A DNA stretch of 7,179 nucleotides from an uncultured Bryobacterales bacterium (GTDB lineage Bacteria > Acidobacteriota > Terriglobia > Bryobacterales > UBA6623): positions 1 through 7,179 of the forward strand of contig CAMPKL010000174.1 in the NCBI GenBank assembly GCA_946887065.1. Reading direction: 5' to 3'. Shown piece by piece: positions 1 through 5,616 of the stretch; the stretch's first letter is position 1, and each line of letters starts with the position of its first letter. Under the pieces are notes generated by a model that was not told the DNA's origin, did no database searches, and saw only the letters and a program-made list of their open reading frames with translations. Both the position numbers and the translations under genes were made by a program.

Positions 1-705
1 GGATTGGGCCGTCAGATGGCGGAATCGCTGGCCGCGGGCGGCGCCGCCGTGGCGCTTCTGGCCCGAAATTCCGACCTGCTGAACAAGGTCGTCGCGGGCA
101 TTCGAGAGAAAGGCGGCACAGCGGAAGCGATTGTCGCCGACGTACACGACGAAGGGTCCGTGGCCGAAGCGGCCGAACAGGTGAAGGACCGCCTTGGCCT
201 GTGCGACATCCTCATCAACAACGCGGGCATCAATAATCGCAAGGCGATCGAGGATTTTACTCTCGCCGAATGGAACGAGATTCTGGGCGTCAACTTAACC
301 GGCCCGTTCCTTTGTTCGCGGGCCTTCGTGCCCGGCATGAAGAAAAATAAGTGGGGGCGGATCATCAATATGACGTCGATCATGACTCACATCTCGCTGC
401 CCAATCGCACCGGCTACTCGACAACCAAGGCAGGATTGCTTGGATTCACCAAAGCCTTGGCCCTGGAGCTTGCGCCGCACGGGGTGACCGTGAACGGCAT
501 CAGCCCAGGGCCTTTCGCCACAGAGATGAACAAGCCGTTGATCGAGGATCCGGAAAAGAACAAGATGTTTTTGGAGCGAATTCCGCTGGGGCGCTGGGGC
601 AAGGTTAAGGAGATCGGGGCCCTAGCCGCATACTTGTGCTCCGAGGACGCCGCCTTTATTACCGGTACCGACATCGTCATCGACGGCGGCTGGACCGCCC
701 AGTAA
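1..705 (+). CDS. SDR-family oxidoreductase, gluconate 5-dehydrogenase-like (5' partial)
   Basis: Classical short-chain dehydrogenase/reductase, a soluble NAD(P)-dependent enzyme. The window opens inside the Rossmann glycine motif (Gly-Leu-Gly-Arg at residues 1-4 of the fragment), so about 15-20 N-terminal residues lie outside; the TTG at position 4 is an internal Leu codon, not a start. The visible 234 residues hold every later SDR landmark: NNAG at 73-76, the catalytic-tetrad Asn98, Ser126, Tyr139 and Lys143 (YSTTK), the PGP segment near 169-171 and the C-terminal DGGW. Stretches such as INNAGINNRK, LAPHGVTVN and the TEMNKPL...DPE block followed by GRWG look most like gluconate 5-dehydrogenase (5-ketogluconate reductase) and related sugar-acid or polyol dehydrogenases. 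The substrate is inferred from resemblance only; 3-oxoacyl-ACP reductase-like or other sugar dehydrogenases remain possible. It converges with the permease gene, with 5 nt between the two stops. Confidence 0.9.
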   Translation, partial: GLGRQMAESLAAGGAAVALLARNSDLLNKVVAGIREKGGTAEAIVADVHDEGSVAEAAEQVKDRLGLCDILINNAGINNRKAIEDFTLAEWNEILGVNLTGPFLCSRAFVPGMKKNKWGRIINMTSIMTHISLPNRTGYSTTKAGLLGFTKALALELAPHGVTVNGISPGPFATEMNKPLIEDPEKNKMFLERIPLGRWGKVKEIGALAAYLCSEDAAFITGTDIVIDGGWTAQ

Positions 706-719
706 GCCGATCAGCCGCC
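685..719. other. Inverted repeat across the convergent SDR/permease gene ends
   Basis: GGCGGCTG at 685-692 is the exact reverse complement of CAGCCGCC at 712-719, giving an 8-bp GC-rich stem with a 17-18 nt loop. The loop holds the SDR stop (703-705), and the right arm overlaps the permease stop (711-713). No T-tract follows on either strand, so it is not a canonical intrinsic terminator. It could block read-through or stabilise the 3' ends of both convergent transcripts, or be chance in GC-rich coding sequence. Confidence 0.4.
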
Positions 720-1529
720 CTGGATAGTGAGCTTGCGGGCCATGCGATCCCAGAACCAAGAGCCGAAGGCGAGCAACAAACCGGCCCAAAGCCACTGTGC
801 GGCCAAGGCCTGGGCCAGCGGAGCGCCATCGAGCTTGCCCAGGTAGATGAGCAGCGGCGTGTAGGCGATGTGCTCGAAGGGCAGCCAGGCCATGGCGGCG
901 GCAACGGCAGGCGGAAACATGGTGATCGGCACGAGCAAGCCTGAGAGCAGCTCTTGCACGTAATACTTAGCTCGCAACAGGCCGAGTATCGACTTCATCC
1001 GGATTGCCAGGGCGCCGACGATGAAGTTGAGGGCGGCAACAAGGACGATGCTCCCGAGCAACGCGAGAACAAATGCAGCGGCGTGACCGGCGCTCGCCGG
1101 CGCTTGAACGGGGAAAATCAGAATCACGGCCACCGCCGTTGGCGCCGTGAGCAGCAGGACGCGGAAAGCGGCCTCACCAAACGCCTGACCGAGGTACATC
1201 GTCTGGGCGCTAGCGGGCCGCATCAGGGCCATGACAATGGCCCCGGTCTGCACGTCGTCGGCAACATTTTGGTCGATGTTGTTGAAGTAGATCGAGCGAA
1301 TCATCCAACCGACGGCGACGTAGGTGATCATTTCGCCCAGGTCGAAACCGGAGACTGGTACACCGCCCGAGGCGTACAGCGCTTTCCAAATGAAGTAATA
1401 GACCGAGACGTTGATGAGGTAGGTGGCGACGCCAGTGTAATAGCGCAGACGAAAGGCGAGAATGTTGACGAAACCGATGCGAGCGTACTCGCGGTAACAG
1501 CGGAACAGCCGGCCTAGGTCGCGGATCAT
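711..1529 (-). CDS. ABC-2 type transporter permease (ABC2_membrane_6 / DUF990-like)
   Basis: Integral inner-membrane protein of 272 aa, the usual size for ABC-2 permeases of the PF06182-type family. About six hydrophobic segments are visible, near residues 31-51, 65-81, 117-141, 150-176, 190-215 and 243-260, with a basic amphipathic N-terminus. The cytoplasmic TGAIVMALMRP stretch (95-105) between the second and third segments matches the G-x-x-x-x-L-L-x-R-P pattern I associate with this family, and the protein ends in a short basic tail (RKLTIQGG). Members normally form the membrane half of an exporter with a separate ATP-binding subunit and often a second permease. No such partner lies here: the 3' neighbour is the convergent SDR and the 5' neighbour is divergent. 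The ATG at 1527-1529 has no obvious Shine-Dalgarno (upstream on the coding strand is CTTCCTCTC), so the start is less certain than the family. The cargo cannot be told from sequence. Confidence 0.85.
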   Translation of the reverse strand: MIRDLGRLFRCYREYARIGFVNILAFRLRYYTGVATYLINVSVYYFIWKALYASGGVPVSGFDLGEMITYVAVGWMIRSIYFNNIDQNVADDVQTGAIVMALMRPASAQTMYLGQAFGEAAFRVLLLTAPTAVAVILIFPVQAPASAGHAAAFVLALLGSIVLVAALNFIVGALAIRMKSILGLLRAKYYVQELLSGLLVPITMFPPAVAAAMAWLPFEHIAYTPLLIYLGKLDGAPLAQALAAQWLWAGLLLAFGSWFWDRMARKLTIQGG

Positions 1530-1568
1530 GAGAGGAAGCGTTTGCTAGCCTGAGCGGAGAGTTTTCGT
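1530..1568. promoter_or_regulatory. Short divergent intergenic region with RBS for the secreted protein
   Basis: Only 39 nt separate the starts of the divergent permease and secreted-protein genes. GGAGAG at 1556-1561 is a good Shine-Dalgarno, 7 nt before the ATG at 1569, and supports that start. Two non-overlapping promoters do not fit in this space, so at least one -35/-10 set must lie inside the opposing coding sequence, or the transcripts overlap. I could not pick a convincing -10/-35 pair. Confidence 0.5.
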
Positions 1569-2132
1569 ATGGCCGTCTTTCCGAAAACCCTGCTGTTGGC
1601 GCTGGCGTTCGTCGCCTTCTCTCCAGTCTACGGAACTTTGGTCCCGCGGCTGAGTTTCGAGGAGTTGGTCGGCCAATCGCAGGTGGTGGCGCACGGGCAT
1701 GTGGCGTCGATCCGGGTCGCCTGGGACGCTGAGCGCGAAAACATCTGGACCCACTACGAACTCGTTTTGGACGAGACGCTTAAGGGCTATCCAGGCAGGA
1801 CGGTGGAGATCCAGGAGCCTGGCGGCGAACTGGACGGAGTACGGATGGAGATCGTGGGGGCCCCGCGTTATCAGATAGGCGAAGAGGTTGTCGTGTTCGC
1901 GTCGCCGACGCCTGCCGGTTTGCGAACCTGCGGCTGGGGGCAGGGGCGGTTTGTCGTGGAAGGCGAGCCGGGACAACGGCGAGTTCGCAACGACCTGGGC
2001 GGGGTTCAACTGATCTCCGCCGCCCCGGCGCGGCGCTACCGTGCGGCCGCGGCGCCGGATGAGGCCCTGGCCGTCTTTAAGCAGAGAATCCGGGACGAGG
2101 TGCGGCGGCAGGAGATCTCCGGCGGCCCCTGA
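1569..2132 (+). CDS. Conserved hypothetical secreted protein
   Basis: Protein of 187 aa with a Sec-type signal peptide: Lys6, a hydrophobic core at about 7-21 (LLLALAFVAFSPVYG) and likely cleavage near Gly22-Thr23. It therefore probably acts in the periplasm or outside the cell. The mature part begins with a LSFEELVGQSQVVAHGHV segment, followed by a W-D-x5-I-W-T-H-Y stretch, an ETLKG turn, a V-E-I-x-E-P-G-G strand pair and a P-R-Y-x-x-G-E-E-V-V-V-F segment, a pattern suggesting a small beta-rich domain. I recall similar conserved hypothetical proteins from Acidobacteriota genomes, but no enzymatic role is known to me and no catalytic motif is visible. The C-terminus (about 150-187) is Ala/Arg-rich and probably a helical tail. 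The start is backed by GGAGAG at 1556-1561. The RRM gene downstream is 167 nt away and need not be co-transcribed. Confidence 0.8.
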   Translation: MAVFPKTLLLALAFVAFSPVYGTLVPRLSFEELVGQSQVVAHGHVASIRVAWDAERENIWTHYELVLDETLKGYPGRTVEIQEPGGELDGVRMEIVGAPRYQIGEEVVVFASPTPAGLRTCGWGQGRFVVEGEPGQRRVRNDLGGVQLISAAPARRYRAAAAPDEALAVFKQRIRDEVRRQEISGGP

Positions 2133-2140
2133 CGGGCCGC
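2122..2140 (+). other. Stem-loop with the stop codon of the secreted protein in its loop
   Basis: GCGGCCC at 2122-2128 pairs perfectly with GGGCCGC at 2134-2140 around a 5-nt loop (CTGAC) that contains the TGA stop at 2130-2132. The stem is strong and all G-C, but the following sequence (GATTCGAAAG) lacks a T-tract, so it is at best a U-less terminator or an mRNA 3'-end stabiliser. Confidence 0.45.
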
Positions 2141-2299
2141 GATTCGAAAGTTTGGATCGGAATTACGGGGAGTGTGCTAATCTAAAGGTGCTTCCCCTCT
2201 TTTGTGGCGTAAGACTCGTGTGTATTGACCAAGGGCTCTTCCGTTCCGCAGGTTGAAGCAAAATCTACTAGGTAGTTAAGGACGAGCTCTTCTCTTCGA
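2133..2299 (+). promoter_or_regulatory. Intergenic leader upstream of the RRM gene
   Basis: A 167-nt stretch, by eye less GC-rich than its flanks, that must carry the promoter and 5' UTR of the RRM gene. A possible extended -10 (TGC then TAATCT) lies at 2175-2183 without a convincing -35; TTGACC at 2225-2230 has no -10 at normal spacing. GGGGAG (2167-2172) can pair, with one G-T wobble, with TTCCCC (2192-2197), followed by TCTTTTG, which could be a weak intrinsic terminator for the upstream gene. A small CTAC-TAG-GTAG hairpin precedes AAGGACGAG (2278-2286), but this purine run is 13 nt or more from the ATG, so the Shine-Dalgarno is poor. No small ORF or RNA gene is evident. Confidence 0.4.
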
Positions 2300-2683
2300 A
2301 TGGGCTACAACATTTACTTCGGCAACTTACCCGAGTGGGCTACAGCGGACGATATCCGCTCTTGGCTGGACTCGAGCGATCTTGTTGCGGACGCCATCCG
2401 GGTGATCCGTGACTTCGAAACACAGGAATCGAAAGGCTACGCCTTTATCGAAGCTCCTAACGAGGAGGAGATGGAATCGATTATTCGTCGGTTCAATCGG
2501 GCTCCTATTGATGGCAAGCTGTTGCGGGCCAAGGCTGCGCATCCCAAGGGCGAAAAGACCCGTGCGACTAGTCCCAATCGTCGCCCGAGACGCCGCCGCG
2601 ACGAGGCAGCTGGACAGCCAGCCGGAAACGGTAAACCGGAAACAGTGGGCACGCTAGGCGAAGCCCTGCAGAAAGCGCTTTAG
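2300..2683 (+). CDS. Single-RRM RNA-binding protein with arginine-rich tail
   Basis: Protein of 127 aa built on one RNA recognition motif (about residues 3-80). The two RNA-contacting strands are clear: RNP2 is IYFGNL at 5-10 and RNP1 is KGYAFIEA at 45-52, with the aromatic residues Tyr6, Tyr47 and Phe49 in the expected RNA-stacking positions. Gly46 and the DGKLL turn (71-75) also fit. The tail (81-113) is disordered-looking and strongly basic, with RRPRRRR at 94-100, then a short predicted helix GTLGEALQKAL (117-127). Bacterial proteins of this type (Rbp proteins of cyanobacteria and planctomycetes) are cytoplasmic, bind single-stranded RNA and are often cold- or stress-induced; the specific RNA target is unknown here. 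The ATG at 2300 gives the right N-terminus for an RRM (M-x-x-x-I-Y-F-G-N-L), despite a weak Shine-Dalgarno. It is probably monocistronic, with its own terminator downstream. Confidence 0.92.
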   Translation: MGYNIYFGNLPEWATADDIRSWLDSSDLVADAIRVIRDFETQESKGYAFIEAPNEEEMESIIRRFNRAPIDGKLLRAKAAHPKGEKTRATSPNRRPRRRRDEAAGQPAGNGKPETVGTLGEALQKAL

Positions 2684-2703
2684 CGGAACCGCTTCGGTCC
2701 GCT
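2682..2703 (+). other. Stem-loop overlapping the RRM stop codon
   Basis: AGCGGA-A-CC (2682-2690) pairs with GGTCCGCT (2696-2703) around the loop GCTTC, leaving one bulged A. The first two bases of the left arm are the last two of the TAG stop (2681-2683). A perfect 10-bp palindrome, AAAGCGCTTT, lies directly before it (2672-2681), and GCTTTAGC occurs at both 2677-2684 and 2701-2708. Only TT follows the stem, so this is probably a 3'-end stabilising hairpin in tandem with the true terminator 17 nt further on. Confidence 0.5.
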
Positions 2704-2719
2704 TTAGCAGTACCGCAAC

Positions 2720-2747
2720 AGCCGCGCTTTTTTGAGCGCGGCTTTTT
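2720..2747 (+). terminator. Rho-independent terminator of the RRM gene
   Basis: AGCCGCGCT (2720-2728) pairs perfectly with AGCGCGGCT (2735-2743), a 9-bp GC-rich stem with a 6-nt loop (TTTTTG), and the right arm runs into a T-tract at 2743-2747. The orientation fits the RRM transcript. On the opposite strand the hairpin is followed by GTTGCGG, not a T-run, so it would not act as an efficient intrinsic terminator for gltA. Confidence 0.88.
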
Positions 2748-2755
2748 GCATTTCA

Positions 2756-2776
2756 AGCGAACTAGGTGCGTTCGCT
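2756..2776 (-). other. Stem-loop with the gltA stop codon at its loop
   Basis: AGCGAAC (2756-2762) and GTTCGCT (2770-2776) form a perfect 7-bp inverted repeat with a 7-nt loop. The gltA stop (coding-strand TAG, 2764-2762) runs from the loop into the stem. On the gltA strand the hairpin is followed by TGAAATGC, with no T-tract. It may protect the 3' end of the gltA mRNA or assist factor-dependent termination; I see no other terminator candidate for gltA. Confidence 0.4.
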
Positions 2777-4075
2777 CTGCATCCTGCCCAGGCGGGCGTC
2801 GATTTCCACGAACTCCCTCTCGCCCGACCCCAGGTAGAGCTGCCGCGGCCGCGCGATGCGCCGTTCCGGGTCTTCCATGAGTTCTTCCCAGTGGGCGAGC
2901 CAGCCGACCGTGCGTCCGATGGCGAACAGGACCGTGAACATCTCGGGGCTGAAGCCCATGGCTTCGTAGATGATCCCCGAGTAGAAATCGACATTCGGGT
3001 AGAGTCGGCGCTTGATGAAGTAATCGTCTTCGAGCGCGATGCGTTCCAGCTCCCGGGCCAACTCGATTTTGGGATTCTTGCCGGTAACTTCAAACACTTC
3101 GTCAGCGATCTTCTTGATGATTTGGGCGCGGGGGTCGTAGTTCTTGTAGACGCGGTGACCAAAGCCCATCAGGCGGCGTTCGCCCTCTTTAACCTCTTTG
3201 ATGAACTTTGGAATCTTTTCCATTGAGCCGATCTCATCGAGCATGCTGAGAACCGCCTCATTCGCTCCGCCGTGCAACGGCCCGTACAATGCGCCGGCCG
3301 CGCCGGAAACCCCTATGTAGGGATCGGCGTTCGAGCTGGTGATCGTGCGCATCGTAGACGTGGAGCAGTTCTGCTCGTGATCCGCGTGCAGAATGAACAA
3401 GACGTCCAGCGCCTTGGCCAGCACAGGATTCGGCTGGAACTTCGGCTCCGCGCGGCGCCAGAGCATGTTCATGAAGTTCTCGGTGTAAGAAAGGTCCGGG
3501 TCAGGGTAGACGTAGGGCAGGCCCAAGCTGTGGCGGTAGGCATAGGCCGCGATGGTCGGCATTTTGCTGATCAGCCGGAGCTGCTGCAAGCGGCGGTTCG
3601 TGCGGCTTTGGATGTTCTTCGCATCGCGGTAGAGTGTCGACAGCGCGGCCACGGTCGAGACGAGCATCCCCATCGGGTGGGCATCGTACAGAAATCCGTC
3701 CATGAACTTCTTCACGTTCTCGTGCACCATCGTATGGCGCTTGATTTCTTGGTCCCAATTGGCCAACTCGGAGTGCGTCGGCAACTCGCCGTAGAGCAGC
3801 AGATAGCAGACTTCGGTGTGCGTGCAGTTCCCCGCCAGCTTCTCGATCGGATAGCCGCGGTAGCGCAGGATCCCCTTGTCGCCGTCGATGTAGGTGACGC
3901 GGCTGGTGCACGAAGCGGTGTTGGTATACCCGGGGTCGTAGGTCATCATCCCGAATTCTTCGGGGTCGACCTTGATCTGACGCAGGTCCATCGCCCGCAC
4001 GGTCGAGTGGCGTATCGGGATATCGAACGACTTGCCGGTGCGGGAGTCAGTGAGCTTGAGTGTCGGGTCGTCCAA
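2762..4075 (-). CDS. gltA: Citrate synthase, GltA (type II) family
   Basis: Condenses acetyl-CoA with oxaloacetate to citrate and CoA, the entry step of the TCA cycle, in the cytoplasm. The protein is clearly of the bacterial GltA type: TYDPGYTNTASC, ITYIDG-like VTYIDGDKGILRYRG, HADHEQN and GPLHGGANEA are near-identical to the family. The catalytic triad is His268 (LHGGANEA), His307 (GFGHRVYKNYDPR) and Asp363 (PNVDFYSG), matching His264/His305/Asp362 of the E. coli enzyme. The frame stays open upstream to a TTG at 4159 (465 aa), but that codon has no Shine-Dalgarno and the extra residues (with RFAILLACVDCRQG) are foreign to the family. A TTG at 4073-4075 sits 5 nt after a perfect GGAGG (4085-4081) and gives 437 aa, close to E. 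coli's 427, so I chose it. No ATG exists in the N-terminal part before residue 29 of this version. All key residues are present, so the enzyme should be active. Confidence 0.96.
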   Translation of the reverse strand: MDDPTLKLTDSRTGKSFDIPIRHSTVRAMDLRQIKVDPEEFGMMTYDPGYTNTASCTSRVTYIDGDKGILRYRGYPIEKLAGNCTHTEVCYLLLYGELPTHSELANWDQEIKRHTMVHENVKKFMDGFLYDAHPMGMLVSTVAALSTLYRDAKNIQSRTNRRLQQLRLISKMPTIAAYAYRHSLGLPYVYPDPDLSYTENFMNMLWRRAEPKFQPNPVLAKALDVLFILHADHEQNCSTSTMRTITSSNADPYIGVSGAAGALYGPLHGGANEAVLSMLDEIGSMEKIPKFIKEVKEGERRLMGFGHRVYKNYDPRAQIIKKIADEVFEVTGKNPKIELARELERIALEDDYFIKRRLYPNVDFYSGIIYEAMGFSPEMFTVLFAIGRTVGWLAHWEELMEDPERRIARPRQLYLGSGEREFVEIDARLGRMQSERT

Positions 4076-4085
4076 AAAAACCTCC
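4073..4085 (-). promoter_or_regulatory. RBS deciding the gltA TTG start, with T7 tract
   Basis: On the coding strand, GGAGG (4085-4081) is followed by seven T residues (4080-4074). The last two of these open the TTG start codon, leaving a 5-nt spacer. This is the only strong Shine-Dalgarno near the gltA N-terminus and decides the start. The homopolymer means a one-base indel would change spacer length without altering the protein. Confidence 0.75.
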
Positions 4086-4174
4086 GGGCCTTGCCTGCAA
4101 TCTACGCAGGCTAGCAGGATAGCAAACCTCTTCTTGGAGGCAGTGCGGTCACTCGCCAATCACCGATTCGTGTC
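4076..4174 (-). promoter_or_regulatory. gltA leader region with hairpin
   Basis: 99 nt between the DUF1501 stop and the gltA TTG. GCCTGC (4093-4098) and GCAGGC (4106-4111) form a perfect 6-bp stem with a 7-nt loop, ending 7 nt before the GGAGG. Further upstream on the coding strand, CCTCC (4140-4136) could pair either with GAGG (4130-4127) or with the gltA Shine-Dalgarno. A possible -10, TATCCT (4119-4114 region), lacks a recognisable -35. No T-tract terminator follows the DUF1501 gene, so gltA may be read through from upstream, have its own promoter, or both. Confidence 0.4.
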
Positions 4175-5608
4175 TTAACTAAGCAGATCGCGGACCACTT
4201 TCCCATGAACGTCGGTGAGCCGGAAATTCCGTCCCATGAAGGGGTAAGTGAGCCGCTCGTGGTCAAATCCCAGGCAGTGCAGCATGGTCGCCTGCAGGTC
4301 ATGCACGTGGACCGGATCCTTGGTTACGGTCAGGCAAAGCTCGTCCGTCTCGCCGTGTACGTAACCGCCCTTGACCCCGCCGCCGGCCATCCACATGGAA
4401 AACGCGCTCGGATGGTGATCCCGTCCGGCATTCGCGGCCTCCTCGGGTTTGCGGATTTCGACCATCGGCGTACGCCCGAATTCACCGCCCCAAACGACCA
4501 GCGTGTCATCCAAAAGACCCAACCGCTTGAGGTCCTTGATAAGGGCCGCGGTGGGCTGATCGGTCTCTTCCATTCGTTTCGGCAGCCGCTCGTTCAGATA
4601 GGTGTGGTCGTCCCAAGAGGCATCCATCATCAGCACGAATCGCACGCCGCGCTGCACCATCCGCCGGGCCAAAAGGCAATTAGTCGCATACTGCCGGCGA
4701 TGCTCGTTCTCGCTTTCGATGCCGTACATGGCTAAGGTCTCGGGCGATTCATCGGAGAAGTCCATTAACTCGGGCGCCTCCATTTGCATCCGGAAGGCCA
4801 ACTCGTAAGCCGCGATGCGCGAATCGATCTCGCTGTCGCCCACTTGTTCCTCGTGCAGGCGGTTCATGTCGCCGACGAAATCGATGGTCCTGCGTTGCGC
4901 GGTCCGATCGATTCCGTCAGGGTTCGACAGGTAGAGAATCGGGTCTCCCTGGCTGCGGAACGGCGTGCCCTGGTAGAGCGACGGCATGAATCCGGAGGAG
5001 AAATTGGTCGTGCCGCCGGACGTGCCTTTGCCCGAGGTCAAGACCACGAAGCCTGGCAGGTTTTCCGATTCCGAGCCCAGCCCGTAGAGCGCCCAGGCCC
5101 CCATCGTCGGCCGTCCTGGCACGATGCTGCCGGTGAACAGCAGCAACTGGCCCGGATGGTGGTTGAAGGCGTCAGTCTGCATCGACCGTATCAGGCAAAT
5201 GTCATCGGCCACTTCGCCCAGATAGGGGGCCAACTCGGAAAGTTCCATTCCAGACTCGCCTTGCGGCGAAAACAGGAACTGGCTGGCCATTACCTTGGCC
5301 GTCGGCTTGATGAAGGCCAGCTTCATGTCGCGAGTCATCTCAGGGGGCAAGGACATGCCGTCGTATTTTTGCAGCCCCGGCTTGGGATCAAACAGCTCGT
5401 ACTGACTAGGCCCGCCCTCCATGAATAGGTAGATGACGTTTTTCGCCGTCGGCGCAAAGTGCGGCGCGAGCACCTGGCCGCCGGCCGCGAAACCGTCGGC
5501 GGCGAGCAGGTCGCTCAACGCCCACGCGCCGATGCCGTTCGCCGCCGTGCGCAGGAACTCTCGCCGATTCGCTTGCGGCGACCGCCGCAGGATGTCCTTG
5601 AAGTTCAT
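4175..5608 (-). CDS. DUF1501 domain-containing protein, Tat-exported
   Basis: A 477-aa member of the DUF1501 family (alkaline phosphatase/sulfatase-like fold by family knowledge, biochemical role undetermined). The N-terminus is a twin-arginine signal: NRREFLR with Arg15-Arg16, then a modest hydrophobic stretch (about 22-44) ending AAG, so it is exported folded. Family hallmarks appear in order: LFMEGGPSQYELFDPKP (61-77), GMSLP (84-88), RSM and NHHPG (141-153), RPTMGAWALYGLGSE (166-180), SWDDH (331-335), DDTLVVWGGEFGRTP (367-381), GRDHHP (395-400), WMAGGGVKGG (406-415), VHVHDLQATMLHCLG (433-447) and LTDVHGKVV near the end. The His/Asp-rich motifs suggest metal binding. Length is full for the family. 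Start ATG at 5606-5608 is preceded by AGGAAGGG. It lies 8 nt after the DUF1553 gene, the standard partner, so the two are surely co-transcribed and probably work together at the cell envelope. Confidence 0.94.
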   Translation of the reverse strand: MNFKDILRRSPQANRREFLRTAANGIGAWALSDLLAADGFAAGGQVLAPHFAPTAKNVIYLFMEGGPSQYELFDPKPGLQKYDGMSLPPEMTRDMKLAFIKPTAKVMASQFLFSPQGESGMELSELAPYLGEVADDICLIRSMQTDAFNHHPGQLLLFTGSIVPGRPTMGAWALYGLGSESENLPGFVVLTSGKGTSGGTTNFSSGFMPSLYQGTPFRSQGDPILYLSNPDGIDRTAQRRTIDFVGDMNRLHEEQVGDSEIDSRIAAYELAFRMQMEAPELMDFSDESPETLAMYGIESENEHRRQYATNCLLARRMVQRGVRFVLMMDASWDDHTYLNERLPKRMEETDQPTAALIKDLKRLGLLDDTLVVWGGEFGRTPMVEIRKPEEAANAGRDHHPSAFSMWMAGGGVKGGYVHGETDELCLTVTKDPVHVHDLQATMLHCLGFDHERLTYPFMGRNFRLTDVHGKVVRDLLS

Positions 5609-5616
5609 CGCCCTTC

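Noticed and set aside
4..6. TTG as a start codon for the SDR
   Set aside because: It encodes the Leu of the Gly-Leu-Gly nucleotide-binding motif; the gene is simply truncated by the window edge.
954..1517. 187-codon plus-strand open frame antisense to the permease
   Set aside because: Composition is hydrophilic and low in information, with no family resemblance; the minus strand encodes a coherent membrane protein with family motifs.
1545..2009. 154-codon minus-strand open frame opposite the secreted protein, which could be read as a gene upstream of the permease
   Set aside because: It has no recognisable domain and is Arg/Pro/His-rich. The plus strand has a signal peptide, SD and family-like motifs instead.
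2225..2253. TTGACC as a -35 element of a sigma-70 promoter for the RRM gene
   Set aside because: The hexamer at 17-nt spacing is GCAGGT, which does not resemble a -10; no adequate -10 lies within 15-19 nt.
2720..2747. Bidirectional terminator serving gltA as well
   Set aside because: On the gltA strand the stem is followed by GTTGCGG, not a T-tract; only the plus-strand orientation is supported.
3272..4114. 280-codon plus-strand open frame antisense to gltA
   Set aside because: It lies wholly opposite a strongly conserved citrate synthase, has arginine/valine-rich composition typical of GC-rich antisense frames, and shows no recognisable domain.
4784..5428. 214-codon plus-strand open frame antisense to the DUF1501 gene
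   Set aside because: It is a shadow of a well-conserved gene and has no domain of its own.
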